In this document: one piece after another, positions 1-5,666 of the stretch
Position numbering within the stretch: the stretch's first letter is position 1
How the letters are laid out: the number at the start of each line of letters is the position of its first letter
Source of the DNA: an uncultured Collinsella sp.
GTDB taxonomy: Bacteria > Actinomycetota > Coriobacteriia > Coriobacteriales > Coriobacteriaceae
Assembly (NCBI GenBank): GCA_900555355.1
Contig: USKV01000058.1
Location: 1 to 7,881, forward strand
DNA length: 7,881 bases
Direction of reading: 5' to 3'
Notes under the pieces: model-generated
What the model was told of the DNA's origin: nothing
The model's database searches: none
What the model saw: only the letters and a program-made list of their open reading frames with translations
Translations under genes and position numbers: made by a program

Positions 1-709
1 TCTTGCGACGCTGAGCAAACGCAGCGTCAATTACGCGAGCCACAAACTCGCGATCGAGTCCCTCGGGCACCACGCCGTCAACACGGTCGATACGCACGAC
101 GGCCGAGTCCACATGCGGCGCCGGCATAAAGCAGCGCGGCGGCACCTCAAAACGACCCGTCACCTGCGCATACAGGCCGAGCTTTGCCGTATAGCCGCCA
201 TAGGTCTTGTTGCCCGGCGTTGCGGCAATGCGATCGGCAACCTCCTTTTGAACCATGACAACGGCGCGCTTGAGCGCAGGCATCGTCTGGAAGAACTGCA
301 GAATGATTGTCGCCGCCACGTTATAGGGCAGATTCGCGACAAACACCGTCGGCTCACCGCCCGCAGCCTGCTCAATCTGCTCCGGCGTCACCCTGAGCGC
401 GTCGCCCATGATAAAGCGGAAGTTGGCGTAGTCGGCGGCGTGAGCATCGAGCACCGGCTCGAGCTCGGGATCGGCCTCGATCGACGTGACGCACGCCGCC
501 TCCTGCAGCAGCGCAAGCGTGAGCGTACCAACGCCCGGGCCAACCTCGAGCACGCGCTCATCGCCCGTGAGCTCGGCAAGCTCGCAGATGCGCTCAATCA
601 CATGGTTGTCGATCAGGAAGTTCTGGCCCAGGCGATGCTTGGTCGCAAGGCCAAACTCCTCCAGCAGCTCCCTTGTTGCCGTGGGGTTTGCCAAAGGCGA
701 AGTTGTCAT
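1..709 (-). CDS. rsmA: 16S rRNA dimethyladenosine transferase RsmA/KsgA, 3' end cut by window
   Basis: SAM-dependent enzyme that dimethylates A1518 and A1519 in the 3'-terminal helix 45 of 16S rRNA, a late step in small-subunit assembly. The visible 236 residues show the family signatures in order: GQNFLID at 28-34, the SAM-binding loop EVGPGVGTLT at 55-64, an acidic ribose-binding residue at E78, GDA at 102-104, the catalytic NLPYN at 126-130 and PRCFMPAPHVDSAVV at 191-205. Members are usually about 260-300 residues, so the last 30-60 residues of the C-terminal helical domain lie beyond the left edge. The start at 709 is set by a strong AAGGAGG ribosome binding site at 715-721, six bases upstream. 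The gene follows metG, but an intrinsic terminator lies between them with almost no room for a promoter afterwards. Identity is very sure; only the C-terminus is unseen. Confidence 0.97.
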   Translation of the reverse strand, partial: MTTSPLANPTATRELLEEFGLATKHRLGQNFLIDNHVIERICELAELTGDERVLEVGPGVGTLTLALLQEAACVTSIEADPELEPVLDAHAADYANFRFIMGDALRVTPEQIEQAAGGEPTVFVANLPYNVAATIILQFFQTMPALKRAVVMVQKEVADRIAATPGNKTYGGYTAKLGLYAQVTGRFEVPPRCFMPAPHVDSAVVRIDRVDGVVPEGLDREFVARVIDAAFAQRRK

Positions 710-740
710 GGTTGCCTCCTTAACATGGTGGCTGCATCGT

Positions 741-777
741 AAAGCAAAAGGGCATGGACCGTTGCGGCCATGCCCTT
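741..777 (-). terminator. Intrinsic terminator after metG
   Basis: Read on the minus strand, a 10-bp perfect stem (768-777 paired with 748-757, AAGGGCATGG/CCATGCCCTT) is extended by an inner CCG/CGG pairing around a CAA triloop with one bulged U. It is followed by TTTTGCTTT. The stem plus an interrupted U-tract 40 bases after the metG stop fits a rho-independent terminator. On the plus strand no T-run follows, so it acts in one direction. The U-tract is broken by GC, so some read-through into rsmA is plausible. Confidence 0.8.
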
Positions 778-816
778 ACATCTAAACAGCAAATTGCCGA
801 TATGGCGCGCTACGTC

Positions 817-2418
817 TTAGCCCAGACGCGGGAACAGCGGCTCACCCTTCTCGACGGGCTGACCACCAGCAAGCAGGCCCCAAGCGCAAATGCCCTTGAG
901 GTCGTCGGTCGCGGCCTCGTTCTCACAGGACAGGCGACGCAGGGCCTCGACGGAAGTCTGAGGCATGAGCGGCATCAGCAGGTGAGCGGCAATGCGGATG
1001 GCCTCGAGCAGGTTGTAGATCACAAACGCCAGCTCGTCAGCCTTGGCCTCGTCCTTGGCAAGCGCCCAGGGCTCGAAGTCCTCGATGTAGTGGTTGGCAG
1101 CATGGATGAGCTCCATGACCTCATCCTTGGCTCCGCCGTAATCGAGCACGTCCATCTTGGCCATGTAGCGCTCAACCAGACCGTCGGCGATCTTTGCCAG
1201 AGGGTTGTCAAACGTATCGAACGACGCGGGCTTGGCAGGCGCGCAACCGTCAAAGTACTTGCCGCTCATGTTGAGCGAACGCGAGATGAGGTTGCCCCAG
1301 CTGTTGGCCAGGTCGGCATTGTAGACCTGCTCCATGCGATCGAAGCTGATGGCGCCGTCGGTGCCGGGGACGACGTCGGTCATAAAGTAGTAGCGATAGC
1401 CCTCGACGCCCAGCATGTCGATAACGTCCTGCGGAGCGATGGCGTTGCCGCGGCTCTTGGACATCTTCTCGGCCTTGCCAGTCTCGGCATTGCGCACGGT
1501 CAGGAAGCCGTGGGCAAAGACGTGCTCGGGCAGGGCCTCGCCGATGGCCATGAGCATGGCGGGCCAAATGACGCAGTGGAAACGGATGATGTCCTTGCCC
1601 ACGATGTGGAACTGCGCGGGCCAGCGATAGGCCAGCTCGGCACGCGCCTCGTCGGTGTCGACACCGTAGCCGACGGCCGTCATATAGTTGAGCAGCGCGT
1701 CGAACCATACATAGGTCACATGGCCCTCGTCAAACGGAACCTGGATGCCCCAGTCGAAGCTCGTACGGCTCACGGAAAGGTCGTTGAGGCCGCCTTCGAC
1801 AAAGCTGCGCACCTCGTTCATGCGGAACGCGGGCTCGACAAAGTCGGGGTGCTCGTCATAGAGCTTGAGCAGCTTGTCCTGGAAAGCGGAAAGCTTGAAG
1901 AAGTAGGACTCCTCCTGCACGCGCTCAAGCGGACGGTGGCAGTCGGGGCACAGGTGCTGGCCGACGCTGCCGTACTCCTCGTCGCCCTTCTGGACCTGTG
2001 TATCGGTGAAGTAGGTCTCATCAGGCACGCAATACCAGCCGTCGTAGCTGCCCTTATACAGGTAACCGGACTCCTTCATGCGCTCCCACAGGTACTGCAC
2101 GGCATGATGCTGGCGCGGCTCGGTGGTGCGGATGAAGTCGTCGTTGGAGATCTCGAGCTTGTTCCAAAGCTCCTTGAAGTGCGGAGCCTGGCTGTCGGTC
2201 CACTCCTGAGGCGTCATGTTGTGCTTGGCTGCGGCCTCGGCGACCTTCTCGCCGTGCTCGTCCATGCCGGTCAGGAACTTGACGTTATAGCCGGCGGAGC
2301 GGCGATAGCGAGCCTGAACGTCGGCGATGATGGTGGAATAAGCCGTGCCCAGGTGCGGATCGGCGTTGACGTAGTAGATGGGCGTCGTGATAAAGAACGA
2401 AGGCTTGCTTTGATCCAT
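817..2418 (-). CDS. metG: Methionyl-tRNA synthetase, short form
   Basis: Class I aminoacyl-tRNA synthetase that charges tRNA-Met with methionine in the cytoplasm. The 533-residue product has the HIGH-type motif as HLGT at 22-25, followed by the usual AYSTIIADVQARY helix. It has the KMSKS loop at 318-322, an FDWG/YVWFDAL core around 221-242 and the connective insert at about 125-175. The helical anticodon-binding domain follows from about 380. There is no C-terminal EMAP-like tRNA-binding domain, so this is the short form, of normal length for that form. In the insert, C130, C157 and C160 are present, but the position of the second Cys of the first knuckle is D133. The start at 2418 is backed by GGAGGA at 2427-2432, eight bases upstream. 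It lies 69 bases after rsmI with no terminator between, so the two are probably co-transcribed. A TAGAAT -10-like hexamer at 2458-2463 could add an internal promoter, but its -35 is poor. Confidence 0.97.
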   Translation of the reverse strand: MDQSKPSFFITTPIYYVNADPHLGTAYSTIIADVQARYRRSAGYNVKFLTGMDEHGEKVAEAAAKHNMTPQEWTDSQAPHFKELWNKLEISNDDFIRTTEPRQHHAVQYLWERMKESGYLYKGSYDGWYCVPDETYFTDTQVQKGDEEYGSVGQHLCPDCHRPLERVQEESYFFKLSAFQDKLLKLYDEHPDFVEPAFRMNEVRSFVEGGLNDLSVSRTSFDWGIQVPFDEGHVTYVWFDALLNYMTAVGYGVDTDEARAELAYRWPAQFHIVGKDIIRFHCVIWPAMLMAIGEALPEHVFAHGFLTVRNAETGKAEKMSKSRGNAIAPQDVIDMLGVEGYRYYFMTDVVPGTDGAISFDRMEQVYNADLANSWGNLISRSLNMSGKYFDGCAPAKPASFDTFDNPLAKIADGLVERYMAKMDVLDYGGAKDEVMELIHAANHYIEDFEPWALAKDEAKADELAFVIYNLLEAIRIAAHLLMPLMPQTSVEALRRLSCENEAATDDLKGICAWGLLAGGQPVEKGEPLFPRLG

Positions 2419-2487
2419 GGGGTTTGTCCTCCAGAAAAACGTTGCATACAGAGGATGATTCTAGCGCAAGGGCTGGATATCCTCCAT

Positions 2488-3366
2488 CTATTGCATATCG
2501 AGCACCATGGCATAGACATCGCGCTTGCGGCGCGAGTACTTCTGTGACAGGCGCTTTGCCACCGCGGAGGCGGGCTCCCCCTCCTCGAGCGCGGCGCGGA
2601 TATCCTCGCGCAGGGCCTCGTCGGGATCCGCTGCCGCGGCGCCAACCGGCACGATACCGGCCTCCTCATCCTCGCTCGGCGGCGCGATGACCAGCGCAAT
2701 CTCGCCCTTCACCTCGCCGCGAGCACGCAGCTCCTCAGCAAGCTGGGCAGCGGGCCCGCGCAAGACTTCCTCGTGCAGCTTGGTGAGCTCGCGGCAGACG
2801 GCAACCTCACGCTGGGGAAAAACCTCTGCCACGGCCTCGAGCGTCGCGACGATGCGATGTGGAGACTCGTAGAAGATGAGCGCGCCGGGGACGACGGCAA
2901 GGCGCTGCAGTCGGCGCACGCGGTCGCCGTGCTTGCGGCCCAAAAAGCCTTCGAAGAAGAAATGCTCGCAGGGAATACCGGACGATACGAGCGCCGTGAC
3001 GCAAGCAGAGGGGCCGGGAATAACCTCGACAGGCACGTCCGCCTCGCGCGCCGCCTCAACCAAAGCCTGGCCGGGATCAGACACACTCGGCATACCGGCG
3101 TCCGAGGCAAAGGCGAGGGTCTCCCCCGCCAGCAGACGGTCGACCAGGCCGGCGGCGCGGCTGGCGATCACATTCTCGTCGCAACGAACAAGCGGCTTGG
3201 AGATGCCTAGGTGCATCAGCAACTTTGAGGTCACACGCGTGTCTTCGCAGCAGATGGCATCGGCGGCGGCAAAGGCCTCGCCGACGCGCGGGGACAGGTC
3301 GCCCAGGTTGCCGATGGGCGTGCCGACCACATAGAGTTTGCCCGTATGGGCGCTGTTTTGCGTCAT
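2488..3366 (-). CDS. rsmI: 16S rRNA (cytidine1402-2'-O)-methyltransferase RsmI
   Basis: Tetrapyrrole-methylase-fold enzyme that 2'-O-methylates C1402 in the ribosomal P site, using SAM. The 292-residue protein shows the family hallmarks: LYVVGTPIGNLGDLSPR at 11-27, CCEDTRVTSKLL at 39-50, the glycine-rich SAM loop FASDAGMPSVSDPG at 86-99, VIPGPSACVTALVSSG at 115-130, FEGFLGRK at 138-145, YESPHRI at 166-172 and CRELTKLHEE at 191-200. A C-terminal helical segment (about 245-292, ending in KRLSQKYSRRKRDVYAMVL) matches the small HTH-like tail common in this family. The start is 6 bases after the GH5-like gene's stop. The only Shine-Dalgarno candidate, an AGGTTG-like sequence overlapping that stop, is weak, which suggests translational coupling to the upstream gene. 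metG follows. Length and motifs are complete. Confidence 0.97.
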   Translation of the reverse strand: MTQNSAHTGKLYVVGTPIGNLGDLSPRVGEAFAAADAICCEDTRVTSKLLMHLGISKPLVRCDENVIASRAAGLVDRLLAGETLAFASDAGMPSVSDPGQALVEAAREADVPVEVIPGPSACVTALVSSGIPCEHFFFEGFLGRKHGDRVRRLQRLAVVPGALIFYESPHRIVATLEAVAEVFPQREVAVCRELTKLHEEVLRGPAAQLAEELRARGEVKGEIALVIAPPSEDEEAGIVPVGAAAADPDEALREDIRAALEEGEPASAVAKRLSQKYSRRKRDVYAMVLDMQ

Positions 3367-3372
3367 ATCAAC

Positions 3373-4434
3373 CTATTCAATCATGCCACGCTCGAGCGTA
3401 CCGAGCGCCGCGCGGGCGTCCCATGCTGCAATGCGCTTCTCGGTCTTCCACGTTTGGAAGAACCAACCGGCAGCCGGTGCAAACGAAGCCAGTTGGTTGG
3501 CGATAAACACGCGCTCGTAGGCATTGCGGCCCTCGGGCGTAACCGACGAGTTGGCAAAGATCGCCGCGCCCGACCATTCGCCCACCAGCACGGGGAACCC
3601 AGTCGAAATCGCTTCTTTAAGCTCGCGCTTGTTACGCGAAATCGCCGTCGCCAGCCCGCGAGGGCTCGTGATATCGAGCGCATACTCGTCACGGTAATGG
3701 TACAGGTGAAGGTCCATGTAGACGTTCTTGTACTTGGCGCCGCGCATAAAATGCTTCCACTCGTTGGGATGCCCCGACGACGAGAAGACGACGATCTTAT
3801 CCTCGGGCATATACGAACGGACGAGCTCGTAGGCGTCGCGATAGAAGTTGCGCAGGTAGTGCGCCGGAATGCCATCCGTCATGGTAAAGAGGCTCTTGCG
3901 TACGCTCATCTGCGGCGTATCCAACAGCTCGATGCCCAGCAGGCTCTCGGCCTCACCATAGCGATCGGCCAGGCGCTCGAGCACATCGAGCGCAACGTGA
4001 CGGCCGTTGGTGGACGAATGCCACTCGGCAACAGCCTCCGGAGTGGTGGGCGAATCGTTGGAATCGCCCTGACCGCCGGGTACAGTCGCCAGATCAAGCA
4101 GTACGCGGATGTTGTACTTGTCGGCCCACTCAATAGCACGGTCGATATAATCGACGACCGAGATGTAGGAAGCGTCGGACTCCTGCGAGCCAAAGGCATA
4201 CCAGGGCACCGGCAGACGCACGGCGTTGAGGCCGATCTGCGCCATGCGACGGAAATCATCCTCGCTCACAAACGTCTCGTAATGACGGCGCATGCGCTCG
4301 TTATAGGCGGCGGTGCCCATGGCCTCCTGCAGCTCGGCCGCGTTGGATGCACCGGTCGCCGCGTATAGCGACGGGGTCACCCAAGGCTCGGGAATAAACC
4401 AGCCAGAGAGATTAACGCCGAGAATCCTCTCCAT
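3373..4434 (-). CDS. GH5 (EXG1/BglC-like) glycosidase-fold protein with altered active site
   Basis: The 353-residue protein opens with GVNLSGWFIPEPWVTPSLY (6-24), closely matching the RGVNLGGWLVLEPW start of fungal exo-beta-1,3-glucanases (GH5, COG2730). Other retained landmarks are VRLPVPWYAF at 72-81 (conserved Arg at 73), LDLATVPGGQGDSN at 113-126, LGIELLDTP at 166-174, DLHLYHY at 241-247, the strand carrying the nucleophile LVGEWSG at 283-289 (E286), and a WKTE tail at 329-332. Two catalytic positions differ: the NEP acid/base motif reads DTP (T173 for Glu), and the conserved His of DLHGAPG reads Ala (A116). There is no signal peptide or membrane segment, so the protein should be cytosolic. 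I chose the start at 4434 because AAGGGGG lies 5 bases upstream and homology begins there. An upstream in-frame Met at 4653 would add 73 residues of low-complexity, repeat-derived sequence. The gene heads an operon with rsmI and metG. Family assignment is firm; enzymatic function is uncertain and may be lost or changed. Confidence 0.85.
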   Translation of the reverse strand: MERILGVNLSGWFIPEPWVTPSLYAATGASNAAELQEAMGTAAYNERMRRHYETFVSEDDFRRMAQIGLNAVRLPVPWYAFGSQESDASYISVVDYIDRAIEWADKYNIRVLLDLATVPGGQGDSNDSPTTPEAVAEWHSSTNGRHVALDVLERLADRYGEAESLLGIELLDTPQMSVRKSLFTMTDGIPAHYLRNFYRDAYELVRSYMPEDKIVVFSSSGHPNEWKHFMRGAKYKNVYMDLHLYHYRDEYALDITSPRGLATAISRNKRELKEAISTGFPVLVGEWSGAAIFANSSVTPEGRNAYERVFIANQLASFAPAAGWFFQTWKTEKRIAAWDARAALGTLERGMIE

Positions 4435-4818
4435 CACGGCCCCCTTCGAATCGCGCAGGTCGAACCTGCATCGTATTGCATAGGAAAAGTATTGTTTTGA
4501 GTATACCCGCGCGTGCGGACAGGCGACCGAACGGTCTACAAAGTGGCGCAAAAGTGGGAGGAATGTCCGGGCAGACGGGCCCGAGATGGCGCGCCGAAAT
4601 GCACACGCGCGCCGGAAGTAGGCGGCCGAAAAGCGTGCCCCGTTTTTTCGCAAGAGACTGGGATGCGTTTTCCGTTCGAGGCCTCAACCGGAAAAGGAAA
4701 GCGCGTCCCATTCTGACGCCGGATTCCGGTCCACACTTTCCCAAGCGGCCTCAAAGCGGAAAACGCATCCCGCTCTGAGGCCAAATTCCGGGATGCAGTT
4801 TCCGCAGGAGCCCTCGGT
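4435..4818. other. Gene-free leader region upstream of the GH5-like gene
   Basis: No convincing gene on either strand. Reading frames here are short and rich in Arg and Pro, and their repeats simply mirror the DNA repeats. From the GH5-like start outward it holds: the ribosome binding site; an AT-richer patch around 4470-4505 with a TATACT -10-like hexamer on the minus strand (4500-4505) but no good -35; a GC hairpin with a 7-bp perfect stem (4588-4594 with 4607-4613, 12-nt loop); and the tandem repeats at 4624-4813. The promoter of the GH5-rsmI-metG operon is expected here, but I cannot place it with confidence. Confidence 0.6.
4624..4813. repeat. Three imperfect tandem hairpin-forming units (56-67 bp)
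   Basis: Three units each begin with GGCC, at 4624, 4680 and 4747. The second and third share GGCCTCAA, a GGAAA-CGC-TCCC block, TCTGA-GCC and ATTCCGG in the same order. Each unit carries an inverted pair based on GGAAAACGCATCCC and GGGATGCGTTTTCC: 4627-4641 with 4660-4674, 4696-4709 with about 4728-4741, and 4756-4771 with 4790-4805. The last pair matches at 14 of 16 positions. Because arms recur between units, 4660-4683 also pairs almost perfectly with 4747-4771 (15 bases exact). This looks like a REP/BIME-like intergenic repeat cluster. It carries no gene and no sign of CRISPR structure. Confidence 0.75.
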
Positions 4819-4848
4819 AAAAGAAAAGGACCCCTTTGCAGAGGTCCT
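4819..4848 (-). terminator. Intrinsic terminator after tRNA-Phe
   Basis: On the minus strand the 8-bp stem AGGACCTC/GGGGTCCT (4841-4848 with 4827-4834, one G-U pair, 6-nt loop TGCAAA) is followed by TTTCTTTT. It lies 13 bases past the tRNA 3' end, making the tRNA a single-gene transcript and separating it from the GH5-rsmI-metG operon. Confidence 0.88.
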
Positions 4849-4861
4849 AGTCAATTCAAGG

Positions 4862-4934
<73 letters not shown>

Positions 4935-4945
4935 ATTTGAGGTGT

Positions 4946-4960
4946 GCCTTGTTTCAAGGC
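4946..4960 (-). other. Perfect hairpin in the tRNA-Phe 5' leader
   Basis: GCCTTG and CAAGGC (6-bp stem, 3-nt AAA loop as minus-strand RNA) lie between the promoter -10 and the tRNA 5' end. The hairpin begins about 7 bases after the -10, so it would sit at or very near the 5' end of the primary transcript. It could protect the leader or position RNase P cleavage, or be chance. Confidence 0.5.
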
Positions 4961-4966
4961 TTGATT

Positions 4967-4994
4967 AGTATAACCAAGGACGCGTTCCGGTCAA
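4967..4994 (-). promoter_or_regulatory. Strong promoter for tRNA-Phe
   Basis: On the minus strand, a -35 TTGACC (4989-4994) and a -10 TATACT (4967-4972), each 5 of 6 to consensus, are spaced 16 bases apart. An AT-rich tract with A and T runs (about 5000-5017) just upstream resembles an UP element, as is usual at stable-RNA promoters. The predicted start lies about 25 bases before the mature tRNA. Confidence 0.85.
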
Positions 4995-5057
4995 CCGAGA
5001 ATTTTAAAAAAGTTTTTGAGCACAGCCTCGGTTCTATAAATCGGCACGTCAGAGGCA

Positions 5058-5342
5058 TCAGCCGGCAGCAAGAAGTTTTTCACTCAGAGCCGCACGGGCA
5101 AACTCACTTGGCGTCATCCCCTCGGCAGCCGCCCGTCGACGAATGGCCTCCTTCATTCCCAGAGGAATCTTGACCGACAGCGTTGCCGTCCCCTCACCTG
5201 AGAGCGGGGGCCGTCCATGCACGATTCCACCAACGGTGTGTTCGCCATCCGGAAACTCTCCGCGCTCGTACGACTCGCACCACGCGTCAATCATTTCATC
5301 CGTTACAACCTGACCATTAGCGGCCGTATACGTCTTGCCCAT
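5058..5342 (-). CDS. Ribbon-helix-helix antitoxin candidate (BrnA/CopG-like)
   Basis: A 94-residue protein. Its C-terminal half reads TATLSVKIPLGMKEAIRRRA (52-71) then AAEGMTPSEFARAALSEKL (72-90): one beta strand followed by two helices, the classic ribbon-helix-helix DNA-binding fold. The acidic N-terminal half (about 11-45) likely contacts the partner toxin. The start at 5342 overlaps the upstream stop as TGATG and has AAGGGG six bases upstream. An ATG one codon earlier (5345) would leave only three bases of spacing. The expected role is to neutralise the product of the preceding gene and to repress the pair's promoter as a complex. The toxin-first order matches BrnT-BrnA systems. The fold is fairly sure; antitoxin function is inferred from size, order and overlap. 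Confidence 0.75.
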   Translation of the reverse strand: MGKTYTAANGQVVTDEMIDAWCESYERGEFPDGEHTVGGIVHGRPPLSGEGTATLSVKIPLGMKEAIRRRAAAEGMTPSEFARAALSEKLLAAG

Positions 5343-5608
5343 CATCGACCCCTTTGCCGAGCTCGCTCGATCTCTTGCCAGAATTTCTTCTGAACCGGAG
5401 ACAAGGCATGAATAATGAGCCATCCACGAATTAGTTCGACCGCAACAAGTTCCACACTTCGACCATCTGGAAGCCATCCAATGGCAAACCATCTCGGCGG
5501 CTCGTCCTCCGACTCGCGGCGAATGCACTCAGTAACCGCGAACCAGGCACCAAGCACCTGCTTTTCCGTCAAGTGTTTTTTGGCGTTCGGATGGATCTCA
5601 ACATCCAT
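5342..5608 (-). CDS. Small BrnT-like toxin candidate
   Basis: An 88-residue protein with no membrane segment. It starts MDVEIHPNAKKHLTEKQVL, has a middle PPRWFAIGWLPDGRSVELVA (37-56) and a strand GWLIIHALSP (62-71), and ends with a basic helix rich in Lys and Arg. This order (N-terminal His-containing helix, a two- to three-stranded sheet with D/NGR turn, a hydrophobic strand ending in an H-A motif, basic tail) resembles small RelE/BrnT-superfamily ribonuclease toxins, though motif matches are loose. The start at 5608 is fixed by GGAGGAG at 5616-5622, seven bases upstream. The gene overlaps the ribbon-helix-helix gene by one base, implying coupled translation. If it is a toxin it probably cleaves mRNA. 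That is inference from context; it could be a non-toxic relative. Confidence 0.55.
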   Translation of the reverse strand: MDVEIHPNAKKHLTEKQVLGAWFAVTECIRRESEDEPPRWFAIGWLPDGRSVELVAVELIRGWLIIHALSPVQKKFWQEIERARQRGR

Positions 5609-5633
5609 GCATCTTCTCCTCCATCTTACCCAA

Positions 5634-5663
5634 TTTCGTATGACGAAAGTCCACTGTCGCCAA
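5634..5663 (-). promoter_or_regulatory. Putative promoter and operator of the toxin-antitoxin pair
   Basis: A perfect inverted repeat, TTTCGT-ATG-ACGAAA, spans 5634-5648. On the minus strand it overlaps a possible -10 (TACGAA, 5635-5640) lying 17 bases from a possible -35 (TTGGCG, 5658-5663). Both hexamers are weak, but a short palindrome on the -10 is where a ribbon-helix-helix antitoxin would be expected to bind for autorepression. It lacks a T-run, so it is unlikely to be a terminator for the DUF192 gene. Confidence 0.4.
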
Positions 5664-5666
5664 TTC

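Noticed and set aside
754..2547. A 597-residue plus-strand open frame opposite metG
   Set aside because: It lies antisense to a gene with unambiguous synthetase motifs. Long antisense frames are expected from GC-rich codon use, and its protein shows no recognisable domain.
3346..4368. A 340-residue plus-strand open frame opposite the GH5-like gene
   Set aside because: Antisense to a gene with clear family motifs, and its composition is rich in Arg, His and Val as is typical of a shadow frame.
4435..4653. N-terminal extension of the GH5-like gene to an upstream Met
   Set aside because: The added 73 residues are Arg- and Cys-rich, overlap the intergenic hairpin and repeat region, and lie before the family's conserved start. 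A good ribosome binding site precedes 4434.
4476..4784. Short open frames on both strands with repeated peptide blocks
   Set aside because: Their internal repeats come from the DNA repeat units, they lack ribosome binding sites, and several overlap each other on both strands.
4624..4813. Possible CRISPR array
   Set aside because: Units are imperfect and the whole unit repeats, with no constant repeat alternating with unique spacers. No cas gene is in view.
5343..5528. Longer start for the antitoxin gene
   Set aside because: The added part lies inside the toxin gene in another frame. The TGATG overlap and correctly spaced AAGGGG favour 5342.
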